Shown: positions 1-8,380 of the stretch, piece after piece
Numbering within the stretch: the stretch's first letter is position 1
Layout: the number at the start of each line of letters is the position of its first letter
From: Polaribacter sp.
GTDB taxonomy: Bacteria; Bacteroidota; Bacteroidia; Flavobacteriales; Flavobacteriaceae
Reading direction: 5' to 3'
Assembly (NCBI GenBank): GCA_020631275.1
Contig: JAHDHO010000004.1
Location: 1-32,240 of the forward strand
DNA: 32,240 nt
Made by a program: the position numbers and the translations under genes
Notes under the pieces: generated by a model
The model's database searches: none
Told to the model about the DNA's origin: nothing
The model's input: only the letters and a program-made list of their open reading frames with translations

Positions 1-1
1 A

Positions 2-199
<198 letters not shown>

Positions 200-201
200 G
201 T

Positions 202-567
202 ATGAATTGTCCTTGCAATCCAAATAAATTATATAAAAATTGCTGCAAAAAAGCTCATGATAATATTTTCTCCGCAGAAACATCAGAAGAATTAATGCGT
301 TCTAGATACAGTGCTTTTGTGTTGGGTAATATAAATTATTTACATAAAAGTCATCACAGTACAACAAGATTGTCTAATAGAGAGTATAAAGAATTAAAGA
401 AATGGACACAATCTGTTGATTGGGTAAAACTTCAAATTCATAATTCTACGGATAATAGTGTAGAATTTACTGCATTTTTTATAGAAAACGGAAATTTAGA
501 AACAATTAAAGAACATTCTATATTTTGTATTGAAAATAATCATTGGGTATATTTAAATGCAGTTTAA
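202..567 (+). CDS. YchJ/UPF0225-type protein with N-terminal SEC-C metal-binding motif
   Basis: This 121-residue protein opens with a cysteine cluster (C3, C5, C14, C15, in CPCNPNKLYKNCC) that matches the SEC-C zinc-binding motif. It is followed by the YchJ signature around residues 33-56 (RSRYSAFVLGNINYLHKSHH). The rest is a compact alpha/beta domain ending WVYLNAV, as in the NTF2-like YchJ middle domain. It is shorter than the roughly 150-residue enterobacterial YchJ and lacks a second, C-terminal cysteine cluster. No signal peptide is seen, so it should be cytoplasmic. The cellular role of the family is not well established. The start two bases after the preceding stop suggests translational coupling. 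The gene is unrelated to the glucan locus downstream. Confidence 0.85.
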   Translation: MNCPCNPNKLYKNCCKKAHDNIFSAETSEELMRSRYSAFVLGNINYLHKSHHSTTRLSNREYKELKKWTQSVDWVKLQIHNSTDNSVEFTAFFIENGNLETIKEHSIFCIENNHWVYLNAV

Positions 568-582
568 GTAGAGCTATTTTAT

Positions 583-590
583 TACTTTTG
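583..590 (+). promoter_or_regulatory. Bacteroidota-type -7 promoter element for the 616 gene
   Basis: TACTTTTG matches the flavobacterial -7 consensus TAnnTTTG exactly and is followed by GCAT. It lies 25 bases before the ATG at 616 and just after the stop of the YchJ gene. No convincing TTG/TTTG -33 element is seen at the usual spacing, so confidence is moderate. Confidence 0.45.
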
Positions 591-615
591 CATACCTAAC
601 TACAACTTATTTTTT

Positions 616-1266
616 ATGAAACAAATTATCATTTTTTTGTTGTTAATTATTGTTATTTTAATTGGCTACGGAAAATACAATCAGTACAAAAGATACAACT
701 CACCAAAGGTTAATTATACATCTTCAAAAACTGTAGATTTAGAATACTATAACCAAGACATTGTTTTAAAGTATTATGAGTCTGTAGAAGAACTTAATAG
801 TTATGTTATGCTACAATGGTCTGCAAACAACATAGATGTAAGAACGCCAGAGGACGATGATAATAAAACCAAAATTGCTGTTAAAACCTATGCTAAAAAA
901 TTAGCCGTTCTTAAATATTATGAAGATATTTTATCTAAATCTTCGGAATTAAAATCGAAAGGATTAACGAGTGAAGAAATTAAATTTTTAACTAAAAACG
1001 GTATTGATTTAAAAACCTACAATAAAAATCTTTACAAAAATAAGTTAATCACGTTATTTAAGAATACTCCTCAAATTAAGTTTGGAAGCAAACATCCAAT
1101 TGTTTTTGAAATTCAAAAGATTTTAATAAAAAAAGGATACAAACTAGAATTAGATGGTGTTTATAAAAAAGAAACTTTTAATATAATTAAGAATTTTGAA
1201 ACTAAAAACAATTTTTTATCAGATGGTGTTTTAGACCTTTTAACTTTAGAAGCACTTTTAAAATAA
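616..1266 (+). CDS. Membrane-anchored protein with C-terminal peptidoglycan-binding-like domain
   Basis: This 216-residue protein begins with a hydrophobic segment (residues about 4-18) without a lipobox, so it is probably an uncleaved inner-membrane anchor. The middle (residues 40-155) is Lys/Tyr-rich and helical and is not assigned to a family. The C-terminal 60 residues (about 156-216) contain VFEIQKILIKKGYKLELDGVY, then a helix, then a final LDLLTLEALL. This order matches the PG_binding_1 repeat (x-LQ..L...G-Y...DG.y...T..a...FQ...L..dG..g..T...L). The fold assignment is probable; binding of peptidoglycan is inferred. No enzymatic domain is visible. It has its own TAnnTTTG promoter and ends just before a strong hairpin terminator. 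It is probably a cell-envelope protein unrelated to the glucan locus. Confidence 0.7.
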   Translation: MKQIIIFLLLIIVILIGYGKYNQYKRYNSPKVNYTSSKTVDLEYYNQDIVLKYYESVEELNSYVMLQWSANNIDVRTPEDDDNKTKIAVKTYAKKLAVLKYYEDILSKSSELKSKGLTSEEIKFLTKNGIDLKTYNKNLYKNKLITLFKNTPQIKFGSKHPIVFEIQKILIKKGYKLELDGVYKKETFNIIKNFETKNNFLSDGVLDLLTLEALLK

Positions 1267-1280
1267 ATATTTATAAAGAA

Positions 1281-1318
1281 AAAAACGTCTAGAAACATTA
1301 AAGCATCTAGACGTTTTT
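1281..1318. terminator. Bidirectional intrinsic terminator between convergent genes
   Basis: There is a perfect 13-bp inverted repeat with a 12-base loop. The left arm (1281-1293) is five A followed by CGTCTAGA. The right arm (1306-1318) is TCTAGACG followed by five T. Because the arms carry an A-run on one side and a T-run on the other, the structure can terminate transcription on both strands. It sits between the stop of the + strand gene (1266) and the stop of the - strand gene (1336), which is the expected place. Confidence 0.9.
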
Positions 1319-1335
1319 AAAAAAATAATGAAACT

Positions 1336-2754
1336 CTAATTTTTCATAAACTTTAAACTACCAACAGCATTATCTATTGTATATTTAATCATGTAAACTC
1401 CCTTACTCAAATTTGATACATCAATACTTTTTGATTTTTCATTTATTTGAATATTTTTTACTTGTTTACCTAAAATATTATAAACACTAATTTTAGAAAT
1501 TATATTATCCGAAGAAATATTTAAGTAATTATTTGTAGGATTAGGATACATAGAAATGTTTAATAAAGAATCTCTATCTACACTTGCTACTGCCGCATTA
1601 GAACTTAAAACAACACTACCTAAACTAGCTTCGTTAGACGGATTACCCAAAGCACCTTTTACAGAAAAACCGTATTGAATTATAAAACCTGCTTGTAACT
1701 CTGCAGCTAATGCCGAAACAGAGAAAGAAGACATGCTACTAGTTAATGTTACATTCTTGTTTACAACTGTAGCATAACCATTATTAGGATCTAAGGCTTT
1801 TATAAATGCAACAACTGTATAACCAGCATCGATTGTATAACTATCAATATTTGCAGAAAAAGTTAAATCTGAATCTGCCAATCCGTTATTTTCTACATAA
1901 GAACTTGCTTCTATATATTTATTTGGTGTTGTTGTATTATCAAACCAAGATGCATTTGTGTTTTCTGCCGACCAAATAGCAAAGTTTGGTTGTAATGTTA
2001 CCGTTGAAGCTGCAACAGTAGTTTTTAAATTTGCAACATCATAAGAAAATCCAAAAGCATAACTGTCATCCGAAGTATTAAATGCATTTACATATCCATT
2101 CCAAGTTTTAGAACCATCGATAGTTACACCATCATTAGTTGCATTTCCAGAATTATCACTCGCATTTTCAGTAACTACAACACTACCTAATGATGCTTCA
2201 TTTGCAGGATCTCCTAATGCACCTGTGACAGAAAAACCATATTGAATTATAAAACCAGATTGCAGTTCTGCACCTGTTGCAGATATGGTAAAAGAGCTCA
2301 TTCCGTTTGTTAAAACGATATTTTTGTTAACCACAGTTGCATAACCATTATTTGGATCTAAGGCTTTAATAAAAGCGACAACTTTGTATGCAGAATCCAT
2401 GGTAAAAGCATCTAAATTTGCAGAAAAAGTTAAATCCGAACCTGCTAATCCGTTATTTTCTACATAAGAACTTGCTTCTATATACTTATTTGGAGTTGTT
2501 GCATTATCAAACCAAGATGTATTTGTATTTTCTGCCGACCAAATTGCAAAGTTAGGTTGTAATGTTACTGAAGAAGCTGCAACCGTAGTTTTTAGGTTCT
2601 GAACATCATAACTAAAACCAAAAGCATAACTATCATCAGAAGTATTAAAAGCATTAACATAACCACTCCATGTTTTCGAACCATCAACACTTACAGTGTT
2701 TTGAGCAAATCCAAAAGCAGTTATTAAAAGAAGTAATAAAGTAATTTTTTTCAT
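1336..2754 (-). CDS. Secreted T9SS-sorted protein with tandem duplicated beta-sandwich-like domain (putative glucan-binding)
   Basis: This 472-residue protein has a clean signal peptide (residues 1-18, ending FGFAQ). Two near-identical domains follow at about residues 19-195 and 208-383, with a 189-residue period. Each starts VDGSKTW.GYVNAFNTSDDS and ends with NEASLGSVV. The C-terminal 75 residues (SMYPNPTNNYLNI..., then KGVYMIKY and a basic KFMKN end) match the type A sorting domain of the type IX secretion system, so the protein is probably on the cell surface or released. The duplicated domain has no visible catalytic signature. Its aromatic-rich, Asn-rich beta character suggests a non-catalytic carbohydrate-binding module, which is an inference. 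The gene lies after the PUL transporter across a 376-bp gap but carries the same 29-bp upstream box as susC, so I place it in the glucan regulon. Confidence 0.8.
   Translation of the reverse strand: MKKITLLLLLITAFGFAQNTVSVDGSKTWSGYVNAFNTSDDSYAFGFSYDVQNLKTTVAASSVTLQPNFAIWSAENTNTSWFDNATTPNKYIEASSYVENNGLAGSDLTFSANLDAFTMDSAYKVVAFIKALDPNNGYATVVNKNIVLTNGMSSFTISATGAELQSGFIIQYGFSVTGALGDPANEASLGSVVVTENASDNSGNATNDGVTIDGSKTWNGYVNAFNTSDDSYAFGFSYDVANLKTTVAASTVTLQPNFAIWSAENTNASWFDNTTTPNKYIEASSYVENNGLADSDLTFSANIDSYTIDAGYTVVAFIKALDPNNGYATVVNKNVTLTSSMSSFSVSALAAELQAGFIIQYGFSVKGALGNPSNEASLGSVVLSSNAAVASVDRDSLLNISMYPNPTNNYLNISSDNIISKISVYNILGKQVKNIQINEKSKSIDVSNLSKGVYMIKYTIDNAVGSLKFMKN
1396..2698 (-). repeat. Intragenic tandem duplication (about 567-bp period, two copies)
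   Basis: The two copies of the duplicated domain in the T9SS protein are still similar at the DNA level. Blocks such as those encoding WSAENTN, NKYIEASSYVENNGL and FIKALDPNNGYATVVNKN recur 567 bases apart, with mostly synonymous changes. This points to a fairly recent internal duplication. The outer limits given are approximate. Confidence 0.7.
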
Positions 2755-2781
2755 GTGTTAATTGTTTTTTAGTTAATTAAT

Positions 2782-2789
2782 CAATATTA
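2782..2789 (-). promoter_or_regulatory. Probable -7 promoter element of the T9SS protein gene
   Basis: On the minus strand this reads TAATATTG, one mismatch from TAnnTTTG. It lies 27 bases before the ATG and 22 bases downstream of the 29-bp box. The susC copy of the box has a comparable element at 23 bases, and this shared geometry is the main support. Confidence 0.4.
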
Positions 2790-2811
2790 ACTTAAAATAT
2801 TTAACAATCCT

Positions 2812-2840
2812 TAAAAAACACCACAACAAAAAACATACAT
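2812..2840 (-). promoter_or_regulatory. 29-bp conserved upstream box, copy A (putative PUL activator site)
   Basis: On the + strand the element reads T, six A, CACC, A, CAAC, six A, CATACAT. An element identical at 28 of 29 positions lies at 20325-20353 upstream of susC. Read in the direction of transcription it contains TGTTTTTT twice, 15 bases start to start, as expected for a dimer binding two half-sites. It ends 57 bases before the start codon. The adjoining regulator gene encodes a LuxR-type HTH that could bind it; that pairing is inferred. Confidence 0.65.
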
Positions 2841-3046
2841 CATAAAATAATAATGATTTTATTATCAAATAACCACAAAACCAGTAATAATAAGAAAAAT
2901 TAGAAACAATTTATTTATTGACTAAAATAAAATAATAAATAAAATCTTGTTGTATAGGTAATGTATGGTTTTAAAATATCTTACAGCAAAAATAAAATAC
3001 AGAAAACAAGAATTAACAATTAACAAATTAACTATATAACAAGCAG

Positions 3047-3112
3047 TTAAGGTATTTTTCAAGATATAAAACTAGATACAAATATAATTATGTTGTGCTA
3101 CAAATACCTTAA
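3047..3112 (-). other. Long-loop inverted repeat after the symporter gene
   Basis: TTAAGGTATTT (3047-3057) and AAATACCTTAA (3102-3112) are perfect 11-bp complements separated by 44 bases, starting 18 bases past the symporter stop. The loop is too long for a textbook terminator, but the arms could form the base of a larger 3' structure. The same 11-mer AAATACCTTAA also occurs at 11901-11911, again in the 3' flank of a PUL gene. Confidence 0.35.
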
Positions 3113-3130
3113 AATAAGCCACTAAATTGG

Positions 3131-4555
3131 CTATGTATTGCTATTTCTTTTATCTAACTCAGCTCTTATAAGCAATGTTTTTTCTTCTGTAACATCATAA
3201 TTTCTCATTACGTACATTGCTGCCAAAGTTCCTAAGATTGGTAATCCCGAAAAGAAAATTCTTAACCCAAACATTGATTCTTCAGTTTGAATAGCCGCAC
3301 CAGATTCAAAATTTACAAAAGTTAAAATTAATCCACTTAATAAACCTGCAATTGCTAATCCAAATTTAACCATCCACCAATAAATTGCGCCAAAAATACC
3401 TTCTCTTCTTTTATTTGTATTTAACTCGTCGATATCAATAACATCAGAAGTCATAGACATCATCAAAGTAAATAAACTTCCAATACCAAAAGAAAAGAAT
3501 GGTAACGCAAACAAAAACATATATGGTTTACCCGGAATAAATAAAAACCAAAGTAGTATATACCCAACTACAGAAATACCTTGAGAAATTAAAAATGCTT
3601 TTTTCTTACCCATTTTTTTAGACATTTTAGCTACAATAGGTATTACTAAAAAAGTAGTTACTATTGCACCAACACTTCCAAATAAAGTGGGCCAAAGACC
3701 AAAATTAGATTCGTTTCCAGCAAATAAGTAATATTTAATAATGTAGTAAGAAAAACCTGCAATTGTATTGAAAGCATTAAATATTAAAAAAGTTGCAATA
3801 CATAATTTTTTAAAAGGTTCAATTTTTAAAGCAGCTCTAAAACCTTCTATTATTTCATTAAAACTACCACCGATATTACCTAATGTTAAAGACGAGTAAT
3901 TTTCATTTAAAGTTGACTTACTTTTGATAAAAATTGCAGGTACCGCAGCCAAAAAAGCACAAGCTATTGCTACATATATCGCTAAAGATCTAGTTGCAAC
4001 ATCGCCAGACGTAAATAATGTTGTATCTGCCATTAAAACCCAAAACCAAGGAGCAATTACCCAAGCCCATTGCCCAATTAATTGCGCTGTCGCCATTATA
4101 TTTGTTCGTTCATGAAAATCATCACTCATTTCATAGCCCATAGCAACATATGGAACACTAAAAATGGTTAACCCTAAATAAAAGACAAAAGACCAAAGTA
4201 AGAAATACGTAAAATTATAGTTTACAGAGTTTGATATATACATTTGCCACATCAAAGCAAACGAAACACCCATTATAATTGCACCAATTAAAACATATTG
4301 TCTTCTTCTACCCCATTTTGACTTAGTGTTATCTGAAATAAACCCCATAATAGGATCTGTAATTGCATCAAAAATTCTAGGAAGAAAATATAAAACACCT
4401 AACATCCAACCAGGAAAACCCAAATTTTCTACTAAAACCACAGTAAAAATTCCTAATACTGCCGGAAACATTTGATTTGCCAACATCCCTAAACCAAAAG
4501 CAACTTTTTGTCCGAAAGAAACTTTTTTCTTTTTTAATAAATTAGTTGATTCCAT
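3131..4555 (-). CDS. GPH-family (MelB-like) sugar:cation symporter
   Basis: This 474-residue polytopic membrane protein has about 12 hydrophobic segments and no signal peptide. The signature DAITDPIMGFISD (residues 63-75), followed by the basic loop KSKWGRRRQY, matches the loop 2-3 region of the glycoside-pentoside-hexuronide symporters, where acidic residues contribute to cation coupling. Its length is typical of the family. It is the last gene of the closely packed block, five bases after the GH30 gene. By context it would carry glucose or short beta-glucan oligosaccharides from periplasm to cytoplasm, feeding the cytoplasmic phosphorylase. The substrate is inferred from neighbours only. 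Confidence 0.88.
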   Translation of the reverse strand: MESTNLLKKKKVSFGQKVAFGLGMLANQMFPAVLGIFTVVLVENLGFPGWMLGVLYFLPRIFDAITDPIMGFISDNTKSKWGRRRQYVLIGAIIMGVSFALMWQMYISNSVNYNFTYFLLWSFVFYLGLTIFSVPYVAMGYEMSDDFHERTNIMATAQLIGQWAWVIAPWFWVLMADTTLFTSGDVATRSLAIYVAIACAFLAAVPAIFIKSKSTLNENYSSLTLGNIGGSFNEIIEGFRAALKIEPFKKLCIATFLIFNAFNTIAGFSYYIIKYYLFAGNESNFGLWPTLFGSVGAIVTTFLVIPIVAKMSKKMGKKKAFLISQGISVVGYILLWFLFIPGKPYMFLFALPFFSFGIGSLFTLMMSMTSDVIDIDELNTNKRREGIFGAIYWWMVKFGLAIAGLLSGLILTFVNFESGAAIQTEESMFGLRIFFSGLPILGTLAAMYVMRNYDVTEEKTLLIRAELDKRNSNT

Positions 4556-4560
4556 ATTTT

Positions 4561-6057
4561 TTAGATTGCGGGAATAATAATTGTTTGAATTGCTTGTGCA
4601 TCAATTTTTATAGATACCGATTTCTCTAAAAAATTTAAAGTGAAACTTTTTTGATTGAAGCCTTCATTAAAAACTACTACAGCAATAGAATCATCTGGAT
4701 TTTTGGCTGCTGTTACCTGTAAATCTTTATCAGAATTTGTAACTTCTATTATTACAGCTTCTGGTCTTATGTATTTACTAAAATGAGCTAAAGTGTAGTA
4801 TATTGGTGTAAAATACACTTCGTCTTTCTCTGGATCTACAATTACAGGTGCAACACACCAATTCTTAAACCAATTGGGTCCGCCTTGTGTATCTAAAACC
4901 ATATTCCAATCTACCCAACCATCTACATAATTATTTAAACAACCAATAATATCTCTTGCATATCTATTTACAGGCGCGTATTTTGGGTGTAAATGTCTAT
5001 CTTTTTCAGAAGCCCAATCCCAACCCCAATCTGTTGCTTCTTTAGACCAATACCATAAATCATCTTTCCATTTTGGCACTTCAGAATCTACACAACCTTC
5101 TGTTTCTATTAAATATTTGTTTGGAGATTTATGATGAGCATATTGCAAAGCCTCCGGAAAAACCTCGTACGTGCTTTCGTACCAGTGAATTGCTGTTCCG
5201 TCAAAATACTTAGCGCTTTCTTCGGTTTTATACATTTCATCTACCCACTCTTTTAAACCCGCTCTATTTTGATCGTATCCTAAAATCTTAACATCTGCTT
5301 TGCCTTCTTTTTCTAATTTTGGCCCTAAATAATTCTGAACAAAATCCGTCATTTCTTTTGGTGAATAATGCATGCTTTCCCAATTATTACCATTTCCATG
5401 CGGTTCATTTTCTACGGTAAAGCCCCAAATATCTATTCCTTCATTCTTATAAGCATCCACATATTTAGAAAAAAACAAAGCCCATGTATCATAATATTTT
5501 GGCAATAATTTACCACCAACCCAACTATTATTATCTTTCATCCAAGGTGCAGCAGACCAAGGAGAAGCAATAATTTTAAAACCATCCTTAGAAATCGCCA
5601 TTGCATCTTTAATCATAGGTATAATATCATCTTTATCTTCAGCAACAGAAAAATGTTTTAATTCTACATCGTCTGCGACTGGTGTATAAGAATAATTTGA
5701 CAATGAAAAATCACATGAATTCATATGAGTTCTTGTAAGAGAATATTTGGCACCTGATTCTCCGAAATAGGCTTCTAAAATCTGATTTCTTTTTACTTTG
5801 CTCAATTTATTTAACAAATACGCAGATGACTCTGTAAAAGAACCTCCAAAACCTGTTATCGTTTGAAACTTCTTTTGATCGTTAATTTTTATTGTTGATG
5901 AGTTTTCGTCTCCAGAAAAAGGTTTTATTTTAGAAAGTTTATTTCCTCTTGCAGAAGTTTCAAAAATTTTCACCTCTAAAACTTCTTGTTTTTTTCCGCA
6001 GCTTACTATCATCAAAATTGACATAAATAATAAGATGTTTTTTAGATCTATTTTCAT
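4561..6057 (-). CDS. GH30 family lipoprotein, probable beta-1,6-glucan debranching glucosidase/glucanase
   Basis: This 498-residue protein carries a lipoprotein signal (IVSC, Cys20). The GH30 catalytic barrel starts at ITGFGGSFTES (about 67-77). The acid/base is E218 in FTVENEPHG and the nucleophile is E320 in LIETEGCVDS. Strongly conserved family blocks follow (AIHWYESTY, WVDWNMVLDTQGGPNW, HFSKYIRP), and a C-terminal beta domain (about 435-498) completes the usual GH30 architecture. Both catalytic residues are present. In marine laminarin loci GH30 enzymes remove beta-1,6-linked glucose side chains. That is the likely role here, while glucosylceramidase-like activity is unlikely given the neighbours. 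The lipid anchor places it in the periplasm or on the outer membrane. It begins eight bases past the stop of the GH-A gene upstream. Confidence 0.9.
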   Translation of the reverse strand: MKIDLKNILLFMSILMIVSCGKKQEVLEVKIFETSARGNKLSKIKPFSGDENSSTIKINDQKKFQTITGFGGSFTESSAYLLNKLSKVKRNQILEAYFGESGAKYSLTRTHMNSCDFSLSNYSYTPVADDVELKHFSVAEDKDDIIPMIKDAMAISKDGFKIIASPWSAAPWMKDNNSWVGGKLLPKYYDTWALFFSKYVDAYKNEGIDIWGFTVENEPHGNGNNWESMHYSPKEMTDFVQNYLGPKLEKEGKADVKILGYDQNRAGLKEWVDEMYKTEESAKYFDGTAIHWYESTYEVFPEALQYAHHKSPNKYLIETEGCVDSEVPKWKDDLWYWSKEATDWGWDWASEKDRHLHPKYAPVNRYARDIIGCLNNYVDGWVDWNMVLDTQGGPNWFKNWCVAPVIVDPEKDEVYFTPIYYTLAHFSKYIRPEAVIIEVTNSDKDLQVTAAKNPDDSIAVVVFNEGFNQKSFTLNFLEKSVSIKIDAQAIQTIIIPAI

Positions 6058-6064
6058 AATATTT

Positions 6065-7075
6065 TTATTTTTTATCTAAAGATGAATACACGTTTTTCAC
6101 AATAGAAAAAACCTCTTTTTTCTTTCTATTAATATCTACTATCCCCCAAAATTCTTCATTGGGCGCACCGTCGTATGGCACACCAGAACTATTAGGAGCC
6201 CAACCGCCAATATCTTGTTGATTATTATTACCGGCTTTCCATAAACCATCTGTAAAAGAAAACAATGTTACACCGTTACCTTTATCTTTATTCGCTACAA
6301 TCTTGCTTAAAATTTTTGAAGTAGCTGCTGCTTGTGCCTTCTCGTTAATTCCTTTTTCAAAACCATCTTTAGCAATTGTCATATAACTATCACTTCCTGC
6401 TTCTGATAAATACATAGGTTTAGAACTAATTTTTTGCCATTGCATAAAAATTTCTTCCGGATTATCCCATCTATAAACATTCATCCCCCAGACATCTATA
6501 TTTTTACCCTTTTCATATGCAATAGCATCTGGCAACTCACCATGAGCCGTTGCTACTGGATGATTACTATCTATTTTATGAATTGCTACTGCTGCTTTAT
6601 CCATAACGTTATACCAATTTAAAATATCACCATCAAACCATTCTGGATGATAATTGTATTCATTCCCCAACTCCCACATTAAAATTGCCTTATGATTTTT
6701 AAATTTCTCTATATAATTTAAATAAGAGCCCGAAAACAAATCATTTTTACCATCTTGTTTATACCCAAAACCAATAATTACTTTAATACCTGCTTTTTCC
6801 AATTTATTTAAAATTGCAACCTCTGCAATAGGTTCATATACTCTTATAGTGTTTATGCCTGCATCTTGCATTAATTTTAAATCTTGATCTATACTTTTGA
6901 AACTTCTTTTATTGCTTCCTTTAGGAACCGGATGATAGCAAATTCCTTTAATAAAATAAGGTGTATTATTTACTAAAATCTTATTTTTTGCCACACTTAC
7001 AACATCAGTTTGTACCTCTTTATTACAAGTGGTAAAAAGTAATATCGATAAGAAAATTAATACGTAATTTTTCAT
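6065..7075 (-). CDS. Clan GH-A glycoside hydrolase-like lipoprotein, family uncertain
   Basis: This 336-residue protein has a short lipoprotein signal (LLFTTC, Cys17) and a single TIM-barrel-like domain. Visible landmarks are FIKGICYHPVP (41-51), INTIRVYEP (74-82), a probable acid/base E139 in MWELGNEYN, WGMNVYRW (196-203) and a probable nucleophile E225 in MYLSEAGSDS. The order (..NE.. on strand 4, ..SE.. on strand 7) is that of clan GH-A. The N-terminal FIKG...TIRVY pattern resembles GH72 glucanosyltransferases and the catalytic domain of GH2, but I cannot settle the family. It sits 15 bases after GH17 and 7 bases before GH30, so it probably works on beta-1,3/1,6-glucan fragments in the periplasm. 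Transglycosylation is possible but unproven. Confidence 0.75.
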   Translation of the reverse strand: MKNYVLIFLSILLFTTCNKEVQTDVVSVAKNKILVNNTPYFIKGICYHPVPKGSNKRSFKSIDQDLKLMQDAGINTIRVYEPIAEVAILNKLEKAGIKVIIGFGYKQDGKNDLFSGSYLNYIEKFKNHKAILMWELGNEYNYHPEWFDGDILNWYNVMDKAAVAIHKIDSNHPVATAHGELPDAIAYEKGKNIDVWGMNVYRWDNPEEIFMQWQKISSKPMYLSEAGSDSYMTIAKDGFEKGINEKAQAAATSKILSKIVANKDKGNGVTLFSFTDGLWKAGNNNQQDIGGWAPNSSGVPYDGAPNEEFWGIVDINRKKKEVFSIVKNVYSSLDKK

Positions 7076-7090
7076 TTATAAGTTTAGTAT

Positions 7091-8365
7091 TTAGGGAAGT
7101 AAAACCGCCTCCATTAATTTTTGCTTATTCCCGTTATAAGACTTTATAATTGGTAAATTATTTCTTGTTAATGATTTAAACACATTTTTATCTACCAATT
7201 GCCATAGCGCAAATTTGGCCTCACTTTTATTATTTATTAATCCAAAGTGATTTTCTGATCCATCAGGATTTTCAGCATCTTTCCATTGCTCATCAAAAGC
7301 TTCAAAATAAAAACAAGTAACTCTATTACTACTAGACCATTCTCTTATAGATTTATAATATAAGGCTTGCTTATATTCATCGGTTGCTTTAGATCCTTTA
7401 GAACCATAAAAACCATTAGAATTTGTTGCCCAACCAGTTTCGCCTATATGAATCGGTTTTTGAACACCAAGACTTTCAACATATTTTTTTACATTTTCAT
7501 ATTGATTAATCGCATATTTTGCAGCTTTTTTCATTAAAGAATCTATTCTTAATTCTTTAGTTTTTTCGACACTTTTATCATTATAAACTTTCCAAAAAAC
7601 AGGATTATAATGTGTATCATGCATTGGATATGTGTGCATAGAAATAAAATCTACAGCTTTAATTAATTGTTTTAAATCCTTTGTATGGTAAGCTGTATCA
7701 CCACCACCCCAAGAGGCAAAATTATCTGAACTTGTAACCCAAAGTTTACTCGGCAACTCGCCTTGTTTCTTTAACTTTTGAAGATAATTCACCCATTTTA
7801 ATATCACTTTGGGCTGAACATAATAACTTGTTGCCCATTTTACCATTGCCTCATTACCAACAGAAATAATTTTTACAATTTTTGGATATTTCTTTGCCAA
7901 TGTAACAGCTGTTTCTATTTCAAAGGCATTTCTATCACTTTCTTCAAAATGATTAGGAGCTTTATTATTACTCCCAAAAGCGTTTTTGCAATCGATCCAA
8001 GCACCCAACATTACATACATTTCAAAGCCATTTTCTTCTTGTTTAAGTTGATAAATAGCTTCTAACAAATTTGCCGCTTGCTTTAAATGAACATTATACG
8101 TTCTTAAAACTTTAATGTTCATTGCAGACAAAATTTTTAAATCATCTTTTAGTTCTTGCATTGTAGGCTGAATATCTCTTGATTTTTGTCGATATCCGCC
8201 ATATGAAATAGCTAAATACTCTGCATTACCTAGAATTTCTGATGCTGACAAATTTCCATCTTCAACCTTGTTCTTAGTTGCATTACCTTTACATGAAATG
8301 ATAAAAAAGAGCATAATTATCCACACAAAATAAAGGACACAATTCTTCTTTTTTATCATTTCCAT
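7091..8365 (-). CDS. GH17 family lipoprotein, probable beta-1,3-glucanase/exo-glucosidase
   Basis: This 424-residue protein has a lipoprotein signal ending IISC (Cys25). The GH17 barrel shows ISYGGYRQ (53-60), VLRTYNVH (86-93), acid/base E172 in SVGNEAMVKW, ISMHTYPMH (241-249) and nucleophile E309 in IHIGETGWAT. These are the expected GH17 positions for a retaining mechanism. The late FYFEAFDEQWKD (352-363) and FGL.N match bacterial GH17 members. GH17 enzymes hydrolyse beta-1,3-glucans, and in laminarin PULs they act on unbranched segments after GH30 debranching. The annotated ATG (MEM...) could be replaced by the in-frame ATG two codons later without affecting the signal. It starts 15 bases past the phosphorylase stop, within the same presumed transcript. 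Confidence 0.9.
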   Translation of the reverse strand: MEMIKKKNCVLYFVWIIMLFFIISCKGNATKNKVEDGNLSASEILGNAEYLAISYGGYRQKSRDIQPTMQELKDDLKILSAMNIKVLRTYNVHLKQAANLLEAIYQLKQEENGFEMYVMLGAWIDCKNAFGSNNKAPNHFEESDRNAFEIETAVTLAKKYPKIVKIISVGNEAMVKWATSYYVQPKVILKWVNYLQKLKKQGELPSKLWVTSSDNFASWGGGDTAYHTKDLKQLIKAVDFISMHTYPMHDTHYNPVFWKVYNDKSVEKTKELRIDSLMKKAAKYAINQYENVKKYVESLGVQKPIHIGETGWATNSNGFYGSKGSKATDEYKQALYYKSIREWSSSNRVTCFYFEAFDEQWKDAENPDGSENHFGLINNKSEAKFALWQLVDKNVFKSLTRNNLPIIKSYNGNKQKLMEAVLLP

Positions 8366-8380
8366 TTTTATAATACTTTA

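Larger units (their letters stand above)
2755..3130. other. AT-rich intergenic region between symporter and T9SS protein gene
   Basis: This 376-bp region has no credible ORF. It contains, from right to left in transcription order: a long-range inverted repeat (3047-3057 with 3102-3112), three closely spaced TTAAC repeats at 3013-3032, and a very A/T-rich stretch (2841-3000) with nothing recognisable. The 29-bp box (2812-2840) and a probable -7 element (2782-2789) lie ahead of the downstream gene. A perfect TAnnTTTG on the minus strand at 3079-3086 may be coincidental. Confidence 0.6.

Noticed and set aside
3079-3086. Exact TAnnTTTG on the minus strand as a promoter for the T9SS protein gene
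   Set aside because: It is more than 300 bases from the start codon, has no -33 partner at proper spacing, and lies within the 3' flank of the symporter gene. The element at 2782-2789 next to the conserved box fits better.
3047-3112. Inverted repeat as a classical rho-independent terminator of the PUL
   Set aside because: The loop is 44 bases, the stem is A/U-rich and there is no T-run after it in the direction of transcription. It is kept only as a structural feature of unknown role.
3924-4115. Short plus-strand frames inside PUL genes (3924-4115, 6434-6622, 13395-13616, 14128-14361, 19353-19541, 20740-20931)
   Set aside because: Each is fully embedded antisense in a gene with clear family motifs, and the predicted peptides show no motif or conserved pattern.
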